DNA of 36,852 nt. Origin: a virus. Location: positions 1 through 36,852 of IMG/VR virus record IMGVR_UViG_3300025313_000070. One strand, written 5' to 3'. Both the position numbers and the translations under genes were made by a program. Below are positions 23,702 through 30,770 of this stretch, in pieces. The notes beneath the pieces were generated by a model, which had not been told where the DNA came from, ran no database searches, and saw only the letters and a program-made list of their open reading frames with translations. Numbering within the stretch: the stretch's first letter is position 1; the number at the start of each line of letters is the position of its first letter.

Positions 23702-24247
23702 TCACTTTAGACATGAGCCGTCGCTGATCGATCCCAAAATGTCAGAGAAAAATGAGAAGGCTGCATTATCCAGAATTGTTGGTGCGAGAACCGATCTCTT
23801 CCCATCCGGGAAGGTTACAATCTTGCCAAATTGATAAATTGAATTTTTGTGGATGTCGAAAGCGCCCACCATGAGGGCATTAATTCTATCTGGTCTTTCG
23901 CTCGGTCTTTTAGCTGTAGCCACGAGCTCATCAGCGGAACTATTCGTTGGCAACGAATTCTTGATAATCCACGACTCTGCGAAAAAAACGTATCGAATAC
24001 ACTTCGTTTCTTTCAACTTCGTTTTTGCTGCGTGCAATAGCAGCAACCTTTCAGCAAGCCTACGCCACGGCATGACGATTGTAACGATACCTTGGCGTTC
24101 TGAAAAACCTATCACTAAAGGTGAAAATTGTCTGACGCTTATCCCCACAGCAGAATTGACAACATGCTTCCACTGATCGTCAAGAAATGTTCTCAGCTCA
24201 ATTTCTGCTTGCCTGCCTGCCGGGAGATCATCTGAAAACGAAGGCAT
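23702..24247 (-). CDS. Unknown protein upstream of the effector
   Basis: 181 residues; the ATG at 24247 is preceded by TTAAGG. It has no recognised domain. The sequence is soluble and mixed alpha/beta in look: QAEIELRTFLDDQWKHVVNSAVGISVRQF, a hydrophobic strand region GIVTIVMPWRRLAERLLLLHAAK, RYVFFAESW, and 'NALMVGAFDIHKNSIYQFGKIVTFPDGKRSVLAP'. It faces the same way as the cas genes and lies 101 bp ahead of the effector, so it may be a cassette partner (accessory, regulator or anti-CRISPR-like) or simply a neighbouring cargo gene. Its base composition is more AT-rich than the cas genes. Confidence 0.6.
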   Translation of the reverse strand: MPSFSDDLPAGRQAEIELRTFLDDQWKHVVNSAVGISVRQFSPLVIGFSERQGIVTIVMPWRRLAERLLLLHAAKTKLKETKCIRYVFFAESWIIKNSLPTNSSADELVATAKRPSERPDRINALMVGAFDIHKNSIYQFGKIVTFPDGKRSVLAPTILDNAAFSFFSDILGSISDGSCLK

Positions 24248-24284
24248 TGCTTTGCCTTAACAAAAAGAGGGGGGAGAGGATAAA

Positions 24285-24400
24285 GGGGGCTTTCTCCCCC
24301 CGAAGTTCAGCAAGCTGCGTCAGCGTCCGGCAGTGGCGTCATGGGCCACTGCCGTTCGCCGACCCCGCAAACATCATCGAAGGACCAGAAACGATGATGT
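24285..24400. repeat. Cluster of three perfect inverted repeats
   Basis: GGGGG/CCCCC at 24285-24289/24296-24300; CGGCAGTGG/CCACTGCCG at 24328-24336/24346-24354; ACATCATCG/CGATGATGT at 24371-24379/24392-24400. The first, read leftward, is followed by TTTA and could be a terminator ahead of the 181-residue gene. The others may be protein-binding sites in the attachment region. The gap 24248-24634 contains no gene I can support. Confidence 0.55.
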
Positions 24401-24430
24401 GGGATTAAAACACCAGACAAAAGTCACGGC

Positions 24431-24647
24431 AAGCGAGATTTTTAGTGTTGTCAAATAAACTCTACGTTCTGCGCCTGTTCGCTATATGTCTCTATTGATT
24501 TGACAACACGAATTGAGCGGAATCAATACCTTAATACACTTGCCCTCTCCCCTCGTGGGAGAGGGTATTTTCTTTATGTTTATGTTTTTCCACGATATTT
24601 GCATTTTGTGTTGTCAAATTACTGGAGTGTGTTGTCAAATCTCGCTT
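24431..24647. repeat. Four GTGTTGTCAAAT sites, candidate attP arm region
   Basis: The 12-mer GTGTTGTCAAAT occurs at 24445-24456, 24608-24619 and 24629-24640 and inverted at 24498-24509. The last two are 21 bp apart, two helical turns. The block is bounded by a 9-bp inverted repeat, AAGCGAGAT (24431-24439) and ATCTCGCTT (24639-24647). It lies just beyond the integrase and excisionase genes, where phage attP sites with integrase arm-binding motifs are usual. The core crossover site is not identified. Confidence 0.6.
24543..24576 (+). terminator. Rho-independent terminator
   Basis: CCCTCTCCC (24543-24551) and GGGAGAGGG (24557-24565) form a perfect 9-bp stem with a CTCGT loop, followed by TATTTTCTTT. 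Similar CCCTCTCCC/GGGAGAGGG elements are frequent terminators in Rhizobiales genomes, so it may have come with chromosomal DNA at an attachment site. Confidence 0.75.
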
Positions 24648-24907
24648 TGTTCCGGGCTATCTTTGAGTTCTTTTTCATCGCTTGATCCGCGATCGTGATC
24701 CCAGACAGCAACGCCACCTGTGACCTCAATGTCCGCCCACTTCAGACGGATAAAAGCATCACCCTGGAATGGTATGTGTGTGTAGCCCGTGACGCCCCAC
24801 CGCTTCAATCCAGTAACGATGACGAGCGATGGCCCCCATTCACATGTTTCCGGGTTCGCCTGAACGATAGAGCCAATATTTATTTTCTGCCGGTCTTCGG
24901 ATTTCAT
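24635..24907 (-). CDS. Small phage protein after the integrase
   Basis: 90 residues. Its ATG overlaps the integrase stop by 4 bp. The core (GSIVQANPETCEWGPSLVIV, WGVTGYTHIPFQGDAFIRLKWADIEVTGG) resembles a small protein commonly found in early operons of phages, with a conserved CEWGP...G.A.IRL.W motif. The C-terminus is acidic and its 3' end runs into the repeat block at 24629-24640. The function is unknown. Confidence 0.65.
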   Translation of the reverse strand: MKSEDRQKINIGSIVQANPETCEWGPSLVIVTGLKRWGVTGYTHIPFQGDAFIRLKWADIEVTGGVAVWDHDRGSSDEKELKDSPEQSEI

Positions 24908-25977
24908 CGCTTGCTCCCAAATTTGATAATCTTCCCGCCGCCCTCGCGCTTGTCACGCGAGCTCCGGGCCACACGTTGCTTGTCGATGTGCTTAGTGTAG
25001 CTCTGTATCTGCCCCACGGATATCCCGATATCCGCAGATATCTCTCCATCGCTGGACCCGGCCAGCCGTCTGTCGCAGATCGCCGTAGCGCGCAGCCCGT
25101 GAATTGTCAGCTTCAGACCAGCAAGGGCCGGTTGCGCCCGCCGCCAGCGGTTCCAATGGCTGCGTAGTGCCATCTCGGTGAATTCTGCGTTCTGCGCTGT
25201 CATAAGCAGACGGCCGCTCGGATGGACTGACCACTGGCGGATAGTCGCTATCTCTTCCCGGAGCAGCGGCACAAAATGCGGCTTGTCCCGCAATTTGCTG
25301 ATGCGCAGATGCACGCCATCATGCGCGACATTGGCAATTGTCATCCGGACGAGGTCAGCCTCGCGCTGCCCGGTGGCCCGGCCGAGGAATGCCATTCGCT
25401 GTAGCGCCTCTGGGGCATTCGCTTGCACGTAGCCGTATGCGTCGTCCGGCCAGGGATGCGTGCCGTCCGTCTTAGCCTTCAGATTGTCTACGTCAGCGGC
25501 GGGGTTTTCTTTATTCTTGCGATAGCCACGCTTGATTCCCCACTTAAAAAGCGTGTCCAGCACCTGCAGGAATTTATTCGCAGAGTGCGGCCGTAACGCC
25601 ATCGCGTCGCGCATTTGGTAAATGTGATGCTCGCCCATGTCAGCGACCAGCATTGCCGCTGCAACGTCCAGCAGGCGAGCGAAATTGTAGGAGTAGTTTC
25701 GCTGGGTAGCCGGCCGCAGGTCTGCCCATTCGGGACTGGCCCTGTATTCGCGGATCAGCGCCGCAAAAGTGCCGCCATCGTGTGTTGGCATATGCATCGC
25801 GGCATGCAGGCGCCTGTGAAACTCCGGGTCGGTAGGATCTTTGCCGAGAGCGACACGCTCGCCCGCTTTGCCCGTCCCGCGTTTCGGCGCGTAGTAGTAG
25901 TATCGGATGCCCCTTTTGTTGGTTGCGTAGTACACCCCCTCAGGGAGATTCCGTCCTTCGGTGCGACGTCTGCCCAT
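24904..25977 (-). CDS. int: Tyrosine site-specific integrase
   Basis: 357 residues; AAGGGGG precedes the ATG by about 6 nt. An N-terminal arm-binding domain (GVYYATNKRGIRYYYYAPKRG) is followed by a SAM-like core-binding domain (~66-155) and the catalytic domain. Visible catalytic residues are Arg205 (GQREADL), Lys228, His293-Arg296 (IHGLRATA) and Tyr327 (QSYTKH); the usual second His before the Tyr appears to be Ile or Ser. It would recombine phage attP with host attB. The next gene upstream is an excisionase-like protein overlapping by 38 bp. Confidence 0.92.
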   Translation of the reverse strand: MGRRRTEGRNLPEGVYYATNKRGIRYYYYAPKRGTGKAGERVALGKDPTDPEFHRRLHAAMHMPTHDGGTFAALIREYRASPEWADLRPATQRNYSYNFARLLDVAAAMLVADMGEHHIYQMRDAMALRPHSANKFLQVLDTLFKWGIKRGYRKNKENPAADVDNLKAKTDGTHPWPDDAYGYVQANAPEALQRMAFLGRATGQREADLVRMTIANVAHDGVHLRISKLRDKPHFVPLLREEIATIRQWSVHPSGRLLMTAQNAEFTEMALRSHWNRWRRAQPALAGLKLTIHGLRATAICDRRLAGSSDGEISADIGISVGQIQSYTKHIDKQRVARSSRDKREGGGKIIKFGSKR

Positions 25978-26452
25978 AACGCCCCCTTAGTGCCTCGATG
26001 TTAAAAGTGGTATCGACTGCTGGAACCTGTGACCCTGCACGGCGGGAGATCCATTCGTCTACTTCCGTCCAGCGCCAACGGGGCGTTGTCCCCGAAATCC
26101 CCAGGCGGTACGGTTTAGGTAGGACTCCTGCCTTGACCCAGTCGTCCCATGTCCGCGGACAGATATCGAGACGCTGCGCCCCAGTCTCGCGTGAGACATA
26201 GAGCGCGTTGTTCCTCTCCTCGATGTTAAAAGTGGTATCGACTGCTGGAACCTGTGACCCTGCACGGCGGGAGATCCATTCGTCTACTTCCGTCCAGCGC
26301 CAACGGGGCGTTGTCCCCGAAATCCCCAGGCGGTACGGTTTAGGTAGGATTCCTGCCTTGACCCAGTCGTCCCATGTCCGCGGACAGATATCGAGACGCT
26401 GCGCCCCAGTCTCGCGTGAGACATAGAGCGCGTTGTTCCTCTCCGATCTCAT
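25940..26452 (-). CDS. Excisionase-like protein with duplicated DNA-binding unit
   Basis: 170 residues from the ATG at 26452. It consists of two 75-residue copies in tandem, identical except for one Ile/Val difference. Each copy contains an AlpA/MerR-type helix-turn-helix (YVSRETGAQRLDICPRTWDDWVKAG), a wing with a proline turn (LPKPYRLGISGTTPRWRW) and a TEVDEWISRRAG helix. A single copy would have the size of a normal small excisionase or AlpA protein. It sits between early genes and the integrase, typical for directionality factors. The duplication is in frame and very recent. Confidence 0.8.
   Translation of the reverse strand: MRSERNNALYVSRETGAQRLDICPRTWDDWVKAGILPKPYRLGISGTTPRWRWTEVDEWISRRAGSQVPAVDTTFNIEERNNALYVSRETGAQRLDICPRTWDDWVKAGVLPKPYRLGISGTTPRWRWTEVDEWISRRAGSQVPAVDTTFNIEALRGRYGQTSHRRTESP
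25996..26443. repeat. 225-bp in-frame tandem duplication
   Basis: 25996-26220 is repeated at 26221-26443 with one base difference (aggactcc versus aggattcc). The unit is 75 codons, so the reading frame is kept. Near identity shows that the event is recent, or that the copies are kept alike by recombination or, less interestingly, an assembly artefact. Confidence 0.95.
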
Positions 26453-26616
26453 TGCGGGCACACCTCAATGGCTGCCGCCGCATTGTGCCCTGACGTTGCT
26501 GGGCGGTAGATTGCGGCGTATGCTGCAGAGACAAGCGCGCGGAAACCTTGGCTGACGTGCACCATCTCTGGCCAGTGCTTGTTCTCGTATTCCGCGCGCT
26601 CGCCACGATCGAGCAT
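26449..26616 (-). CDS. Small early-operon protein
   Basis: 55 residues starting MLDRGERAEYENKHWPEMVH; the stop overlaps the excisionase-like start (ATGA), so it is coupled to it. It has a charged N-terminal half and an Ala-rich helix (FRALVSAAYAAIYRPA). No family is recognised. The ribosome site is weak (GGGG directly before ATG), which suggests translation by coupling from the small frame just upstream. Confidence 0.5.
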   Translation of the reverse strand: MLDRGERAEYENKHWPEMVHVSQGFRALVSAAYAAIYRPATSGHNAAAAIEVCPQ

Positions 26617-26625
26617 CCCCGTTAG

Positions 26626-26688
26626 CTAAAGCGGCGAACATAGGTCGGCCGTGCCGTCGCCGACCACTTTGCGAATAAGTGCGCTCAT
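26626..26688 (-). CDS. Twenty-codon frame with strong ribosome site
   Basis: ATG at 26688 with AAGGAG 8 nt upstream encodes MSALIRKVVGDGTADLCSPL and stops at 26626. It overlaps the previous stop by 4 bp and ends 9 bp before the next start. It may be a leader peptide or the stub of a decayed gene that couples translation through the operon. Confidence 0.4.
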   Translation of the reverse strand: MSALIRKVVGDGTADLCSPL

Positions 26689-27116
26689 GCTGCGGTCTCC
26701 TTTTGCTTCTTGGATGACTTGGTGTGGCCATCTGCCGCAGGTGCCAGGGTGACCGAACCCTCACCACGAACGTTAGCAATGGCTTCCTCTAACCTTGCGT
26801 CTACGGCAGCCAATTGCTTATCAAAGGTGTCGTGGCGTATATGCCTCTGCGCTGTTTCCAGCGTCACCGGCAAGCCAACCGCCGTCCGGTAACTGTCGAG
26901 CTCAAGTTCAAACTGCAGCTGCTCGGCCTGGTATTCGCTGCCGTTCAGCAGCTCCTTGACGCACTGGGCGAGCGCCTTCTCGTTGAAGCCGTCGCTCTTG
27001 TCCTCCAGCTTTAGGGCCTTGAGATCCTCCTGCAGGTCACCGATCTGGGTGAGTAGATTGACCCTGCGTTCAGCCCGGCGTTTTAGTTCAGAAACATTCG
27101 GGGTAATGGACATCAT
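26685..27116 (-). CDS. Coiled-coil protein, GapR/DUF2312-like
   Basis: 143 residues. The first half is helical with heptads (VSELKRRAERRVNLLTQIGDLQEDLKAL) followed by GFNEKALAQCVKELL, which resembles the 'G.d.KAL..iv.L' segment of GapR/DUF2312 proteins. GapR binds overtwisted AT-rich DNA in alphaproteobacteria. The second half is unlike GapR and ends in a Lys-rich tail (TKSSKKQKETAA). It overlaps the RuvC gene by 4 bp. The family link is tentative. Confidence 0.45.
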   Translation of the reverse strand: MMSITPNVSELKRRAERRVNLLTQIGDLQEDLKALKLEDKSDGFNEKALAQCVKELLNGSEYQAEQLQFELELDSYRTAVGLPVTLETAQRHIRHDTFDKQLAAVDARLEEAIANVRGEGSVTLAPAADGHTKSSKKQKETAA

Positions 27117-27568
27117 GCGCACTCTTTTGTTGCAAACATCAATAGTGCCAGTGCATCGGCGTCATTGTCGTCCTGGGGGGCGAAGCCCTTGGCTTCCATC
27201 GCGGCGATGATTGCCGCCTTGCCAGCATTCCCTTTGCCCGTGGCATGGCGCTTGATGGTGCCAACAGGCACGCCCTGGTAGGGGATGTTGCGCTTTTCCG
27301 CCCATGCCGTCAGAGCGGCCAGGAAGCCGCCGTAGAGATGCGCCGCGTCTACGCCTTTATGGCCGCGCACCTCTTCGAAATAGATGGCGTGGATCGGACC
27401 AGCTGTAGCCTGCAGCTCGTCAAGCCATTTCCGAAACCGCAACCAGCGCATGCCGCCGCCCTCGAAACGGCCAGTGCGGAATTCCTGTACACCGTGCTGA
27501 ATATCGTCAGCGCCGTAATACAGCGCCCAGCCGCACTTCGTGCCAAGATCGAGGGCGAGGACGGTCAT
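27113..27568 (-). CDS. ruvC: RuvC-like Holliday junction resolvase
   Basis: 151 residues, typical for phage or bacterial RuvC. It has the RNase H-like fold with acidic residues Asp7 (LALDLGTKCGWAL), Glu65/Glu66 (IYFEEVRGH) and the terminal Asp cluster near 133-138 (QDDNDADALALL). 'GTIKRHATGKGNAGKAAI' is a conserved RuvC loop. It would resolve recombination intermediates or process concatemers for packaging. It sits with RecT and exonuclease in one operon and overlaps both neighbours by 4 bp. Confidence 0.85.
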   Translation of the reverse strand: MTVLALDLGTKCGWALYYGADDIQHGVQEFRTGRFEGGGMRWLRFRKWLDELQATAGPIHAIYFEEVRGHKGVDAAHLYGGFLAALTAWAEKRNIPYQGVPVGTIKRHATGKGNAGKAAIIAAMEAKGFAPQDDNDADALALLMFATKECA

Positions 27569-28812
27569 ACGCCAAACCCCGCGCCAGCTTGGTGCAGCTC
27601 GTCAGAGAAATCCTCAGCGGCCGGCCGGGCTGCCTCGTCGTAGCCCTGACACCAGGCGTTCTTCTCGGCGCGCTTGCTCTTGTAGTGGAACCCGTCTGGA
27701 AGGATGCGCGGCAGGCCAGCGAGAGCTGCATTCCGCCCGTTCCTGCGCGCTGTGGCGACAGGGTCAGAAACGGTGCCAGCCTCGATTTGGGCGATCTCGG
27801 CCGGCACCGTCCCGACAGCAGGAGAAACAACCGCCGACGCCATGACAGCGGCGGACTCCTGTTGCGCCGCAGGGGACGCGAAACCGTGCCCCTGTATTGC
27901 GGTGGAGTCTTCCGTTGGCTCGGCGTCGTTGTCAAGCGCTTCACAGTCGCGATCCGAGTTTTTCGCGGCCGAGTGATCTTCGGCATCTACGGTCGCAAAA
28001 TTATCCAGCGTGGCTTGTATGCTGCGCGGGCTTTCCGCGGCCTTGACGAGGCGCGGAGCAGGCTGAGGATCAATATTGTCAGCGACATTTTCGATCGTCA
28101 TGGCATCGGACAGTTCCGGCGATTGCGGCACGCGCTTCAACAAGCGGCGAATGACCGTTTTTTTGGCCATCTCCCCCTCGTCGGTCGCCCAAGGGGTGCT
28201 CTTGATCTTGCCCGCCGTAAACGCCTGCCAGGCGTCCGATTTGTTACGGATGGCGTGGATCTGATCAATCGTCATCGGCTCAAAATCAGTTTCGCCAGTC
28301 GCGTAATGGACGACCGCGTAATACCCGATGACCGGGCCGCGATCGCCGTACAGATCCGGCCTATGAACGAGGCGCTTATCCAGGCCCAGCTCGCACTCAA
28401 CGTGATCGTTGGCGCATACTTCATGCGCGTAGATTTTCTTGATTTCGCCCGATTGGCGCGCCAGTTTGATCAGGCCGCGATACCCGACGCGCAGCTGGGG
28501 TTCCTCCCTCTTGGCCTTGGCATTCCAGACAGGAACGACGTAAGCTTCACCAAGCTGGGGATCGAGCAACAGGCCAAGTGCGGCAGCTTTCGACACCTCG
28601 CGGTAGACAAACCGAGGATCATATCTGAGCATCTCCGGCCGCTGCATGAGAAGATTGACGAGGTTTCGCTTAAACCGGTCCGGCCGGATGTGGCTGGGCA
28701 GTGCCCGCCACAACTCGGCCTCGCGGCTGTCATCGCCAATCACCTGAATGGCGTAGATCTCCACCGGAGTCAGCTGGCGGGTGGTCGCCACGGCTTGGCT
28801 TGACAGGCTCAT
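27565..28812 (-). CDS. recT: RecT-family single-strand annealing protein
   Basis: 415 residues from the ATG at 28812 (AAGGAG about 6 nt upstream). Residues ~30-250 match RecT: PDRFKRNLVNLLMQRPEMLRYDPRFVYREVSKAAALGLLLDPQLGEAYVVPVWN in pattern, 'QLRVGYRGLIKLARQSGEIK', and 'MAKKTVIRRLLKRVPQS'. An acidic, low-complexity linker follows. The last ~55 residues (ARRNGRNAALAGLPRI ... AWCQGYDEA) resemble ribosome-modulation-factor/CrpP-like small domains. It pairs with the exonuclease encoded just upstream for homologous recombination of phage DNA. Confidence 0.88.
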   Translation of the reverse strand: MSLSSQAVATTRQLTPVEIYAIQVIGDDSREAELWRALPSHIRPDRFKRNLVNLLMQRPEMLRYDPRFVYREVSKAAALGLLLDPQLGEAYVVPVWNAKAKREEPQLRVGYRGLIKLARQSGEIKKIYAHEVCANDHVECELGLDKRLVHRPDLYGDRGPVIGYYAVVHYATGETDFEPMTIDQIHAIRNKSDAWQAFTAGKIKSTPWATDEGEMAKKTVIRRLLKRVPQSPELSDAMTIENVADNIDPQPAPRLVKAAESPRSIQATLDNFATVDAEDHSAAKNSDRDCEALDNDAEPTEDSTAIQGHGFASPAAQQESAAVMASAVVSPAVGTVPAEIAQIEAGTVSDPVATARRNGRNAALAGLPRILPDGFHYKSKRAEKNAWCQGYDEAARPAAEDFSDELHQAGAGFGV

Positions 28813-28823
28813 TTCTGGTCTCC

Positions 28824-29774
28824 TTAATGTGTCCGGCAGATAGTCAGGCGGCGATACGTCTTCGGCCCGACCGTATAGCCGTGGGTCGCAATGGTCGGCG
28901 CCTTGATTATCCAGCCTGGCAGACAAGCCTTGCCCGCATGGCCAAGCTTGGCAAATATCTCTGTCTTCACAGCTTTCATCGCCGCATCATCGGCCTTCGT
29001 GCGTGTCTGCAGCTCGTCGTATTCGGCAAGAAGCGTCTGCATGCGGTTGTCCGCACTGAGATCGAGTGTCTCGCCGTTGGCATTTGGGTAAAGCGCCCTC
29101 ACGACGTCGTTATCCCGCGCGTAATTCGGTGTGGGGGCAACGCCGCCGGCGGCATCTGTCCAGAATTTGGCAACTGCCGCAATAAGGCGGCCTTCTGCCG
29201 CCGTATGCCGGTCGAACTCACAAATGCGGAGCGGTAGGGTGTTGCCATCGATGAGCATCGCCCCAATCGCCCCCCAGCTCACATCTTCAAGCATCTGCTC
29301 TGTGAGCGTCTGCAATTGAATCCATAGCGGCGGGAATGCCTCGTGCTCCCAATCCGAGATCTTGGAGACCCCCCAATGTGCCATCTGCGCAGGCATCGGG
29401 CCGCAGGTTTTCGTTTGCAGGACGCCCCGGCCTCGCCGGGGGCACTCGACGATAAAGTCTGGCGTGGCGCCGATGCGGGCGCCGCGATCACTGAGATAGT
29501 GAGTGGCTTTCGTGATGCGCCAATCGGGCCGGGCCTCGGCAACGGCCTGCGCAACTCCGCCCTCAAGGATACGGCCGCGCCGCAATACCCCTTCATCCGG
29601 CCCGTGACCTTTCGTCAGTCCCGTTTTGTTGGTGTACAGCTCGAACGCCGTCAGATACGGATGGTCTCCGAATAGTGCACCGACCTCACTGGCGTTCACG
29701 TTCCCTTCGCGCAGCCTCAGCCACGCGGCGCGCCCCTCGGGGCCTTCTTCCACCTGGTGCCGTTCAATCGTCAT
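28824..29774 (-). CDS. YqaJ-type recombination exonuclease
   Basis: 316 residues. N-terminal WLRLREGNVNASEVGALFGDHPYLT resembles the YqaJ/lambda-exonuclease entry helix, and 'GRILEGGVAQAVAEA' and 'GATPDFIVECPRRGRGVLQTKTCG' the active-site region. Asp in TPDF and Lys in QTK are seen, but Gln replaces the Glu of the usual E-x-K. 'PPLWIQLQTLTEQML' is the following helix. It would produce 3' single strands for the RecT protein. Whether the Gln reduces activity is uncertain because related phage proteins may also carry it. Confidence 0.8.
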   Translation of the reverse strand: MTIERHQVEEGPEGRAAWLRLREGNVNASEVGALFGDHPYLTAFELYTNKTGLTKGHGPDEGVLRRGRILEGGVAQAVAEARPDWRITKATHYLSDRGARIGATPDFIVECPRRGRGVLQTKTCGPMPAQMAHWGVSKISDWEHEAFPPLWIQLQTLTEQMLEDVSWGAIGAMLIDGNTLPLRICEFDRHTAAEGRLIAAVAKFWTDAAGGVAPTPNYARDNDVVRALYPNANGETLDLSADNRMQTLLAEYDELQTRTKADDAAMKAVKTEIFAKLGHAGKACLPGWIIKAPTIATHGYTVGPKTYRRLTICRTH

Positions 29775-29943
29775 GGCGATCCCCCGTCAGCAGAGAGTTC
29801 ATGAGGGTGAATACGGCGCAACAAATCGCAATTGACGAGCGCTCCGAAATGCCCACCTTGCGGATAGTCAGAGACAGCTCGTAGCTGTCAGTAATCAGAC
29901 ATCTGACACGTGTTTCGATGTCATTCAGAAGGATATCATTCAT
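29764..29943 (-). CDS. Small early protein
   Basis: 59 residues from the ATG at 29943, preceded by AAGGATCACGCC. The sequence MNDILLNDIETRVRCLITD is a charged helix, followed by a more hydrophobic C-terminal part (SSIAICCAVFTLMNSLL). It overlaps the exonuclease start by 11 bp. No family is recognised. Confidence 0.5.
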   Translation of the reverse strand: MNDILLNDIETRVRCLITDSYELSLTIRKVGISERSSIAICCAVFTLMNSLLTGDRHDD

Positions 29944-30020
29944 GGCGTGATCCTTGAGAGTTGGGGGGGGCACATCTGGTAGATGATGTCCAGATGTGCC
30001 CGCGTACCGGCTGTCTGGGG

Positions 30021-30293
30021 CTAGCCGGCGACAACTTTCCTGATGGCATCCCACCACAAAGCGAGGGTGATGACTGTGGCCGCAATCCCCAGACTTGCAC
30101 CAGCCACGGCCCAAGCCACAAAAAGACTTGAACTAAATTCTGCGGTCCGCGCCCGCATGCGCGTGTACAAAATCCAGACCGACACGCGGACAGCGCACCA
30201 GAGGAGATAGAGCGCGCCGCGTATCGGCCGGAACGAGTTCCCACCACCACAATCAGCGGGAGTATGTTCTGTTGGGTGGCGGGAACTCATCAA
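30021..30293 (-). CDS. Small two-helix membrane protein
   Basis: 90 residues. Two hydrophobic segments, ALYLLWCAVRVSVWILY (~27-44) and LFVAWAVAGASLGIAATVITLAL (~57-80), predict an inner-membrane protein with both ends on one side. It overlaps the upstream gene by 4 bp. Early phage membrane proteins can exclude superinfecting phages; that is a possibility only. Another ATG lies one codon downstream. Confidence 0.6.
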   Translation of the reverse strand: MMSSRHPTEHTPADCGGGNSFRPIRGALYLLWCAVRVSVWILYTRMRARTAEFSSSLFVAWAVAGASLGIAATVITLALWWDAIRKVVAG

Positions 30294-30622
30294 GCGGCCT
30301 CGTAAAACATCAGCTCGGCGGTATTGTTGTCAGACTGGTACAATTCGTCACCGTAATGCCGCAGCAAGAACGCCCGCGCATTATCGCGAGACACATCCTG
30401 TAGTGCCCTCGGAGCGCCAAAGGTGCGCATCCGGATTTCTGCGATGTCGCCATCCCAGTCCATGCCGGCGCCGACGTCGGGCTCTGGTGCATAAAAGGCG
30501 GTGGGTGCAAAAATGACTTCGAGCTCACACCAGCACTCGTGGCCGTCTCCAACCTCTTCGGCGAGGAAAAATGTGAGGTGGCCGTCTGGCCCGCGATAGT
30601 AAGCTGTCTCAACGGAAAACAT
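30290..30622 (-). CDS. First gene of leftward early operon
   Basis: 110 residues, acidic (VGDGHECWCELEVIF, DVGAGMDWDGDIAEIRM). No family is recognised. It starts in the recurrent ACGCCATG-like context (ATACGCCATG). It lies about 120 bp downstream of the predicted leftward promoter, with a hairpin between. Early acidic proteins of this size are often inhibitors of host functions, but nothing here shows that. Confidence 0.6.
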   Translation of the reverse strand: MFSVETAYYRGPDGHLTFFLAEEVGDGHECWCELEVIFAPTAFYAPEPDVGAGMDWDGDIAEIRMRTFGAPRALQDVSRDNARAFLLRHYGDELYQSDNNTAELMFYEAA

Positions 30623-30656
30623 GGCGTATTTCCCATAAGGTTAATGATGCCGGAAA

Positions 30657-30686
30657 AGGAGAGGGCCGGTTATCGGCGGCCCTCCT
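30657..30686 (-). terminator. Hairpin between repressor and leftward operon
   Basis: AGGA and GGGCCG (30657-30660 and 30663-30668) pair with CGGCCC-like and TCCT on the other side (30677-30686), with a 2-nt bulge. Read leftward it is followed by TTTTCC, so it may attenuate or terminate transcripts coming from the repressor gene or the leftward promoter. Confidence 0.5.
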
Positions 30687-30708
30687 AAGTCCGGTGAGGG
30701 GCACTCAT

Positions 30709-30726
30709 CGTGTACGGGTGTACACG
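30709..30726. promoter_or_regulatory. Palindrome in the leftward control region
   Basis: CGTGTAC (30709-30715) and GTACACG (30720-30726) form a perfect 7-bp palindrome with a GGGT centre, about 15 bp downstream of the predicted leftward -10. It is unlike the TACTAT-type operators nearby, so it may bind another regulator. Confidence 0.45.
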
Positions 30727-30740
30727 CTGCGTGTGACATC

Positions 30741-30770
30741 ATTAAACGGGATTGGTACTATGAGTGTCAA
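30741..30770 (-). promoter_or_regulatory. Leftward early promoter with operator
   Basis: Read leftward: TTGACA (30770-30765), an 18-bp spacer, TTTAAT (30746-30741). The spacer contains CTCATAGTAC, one arm of a perfect 10-bp inverted repeat whose other arm is at 30782-30791. The same motif recurs next to the repressor start, so repressor binding would block this promoter. It would drive the recombination/integration operon. Confidence 0.65.

Noticed and set aside
26465-26779. 104-codon leftward frame
   Set aside because: Another frame through this stretch gives short genes with proper stop/start coupling and a strong ribosome site; this frame is Arg/Pro-rich and overlaps the GapR-like gene.
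27589-28803. 404-codon rightward frame
   Set aside because: Antisense to the RecT gene, whose sequence and ribosome site are convincing.
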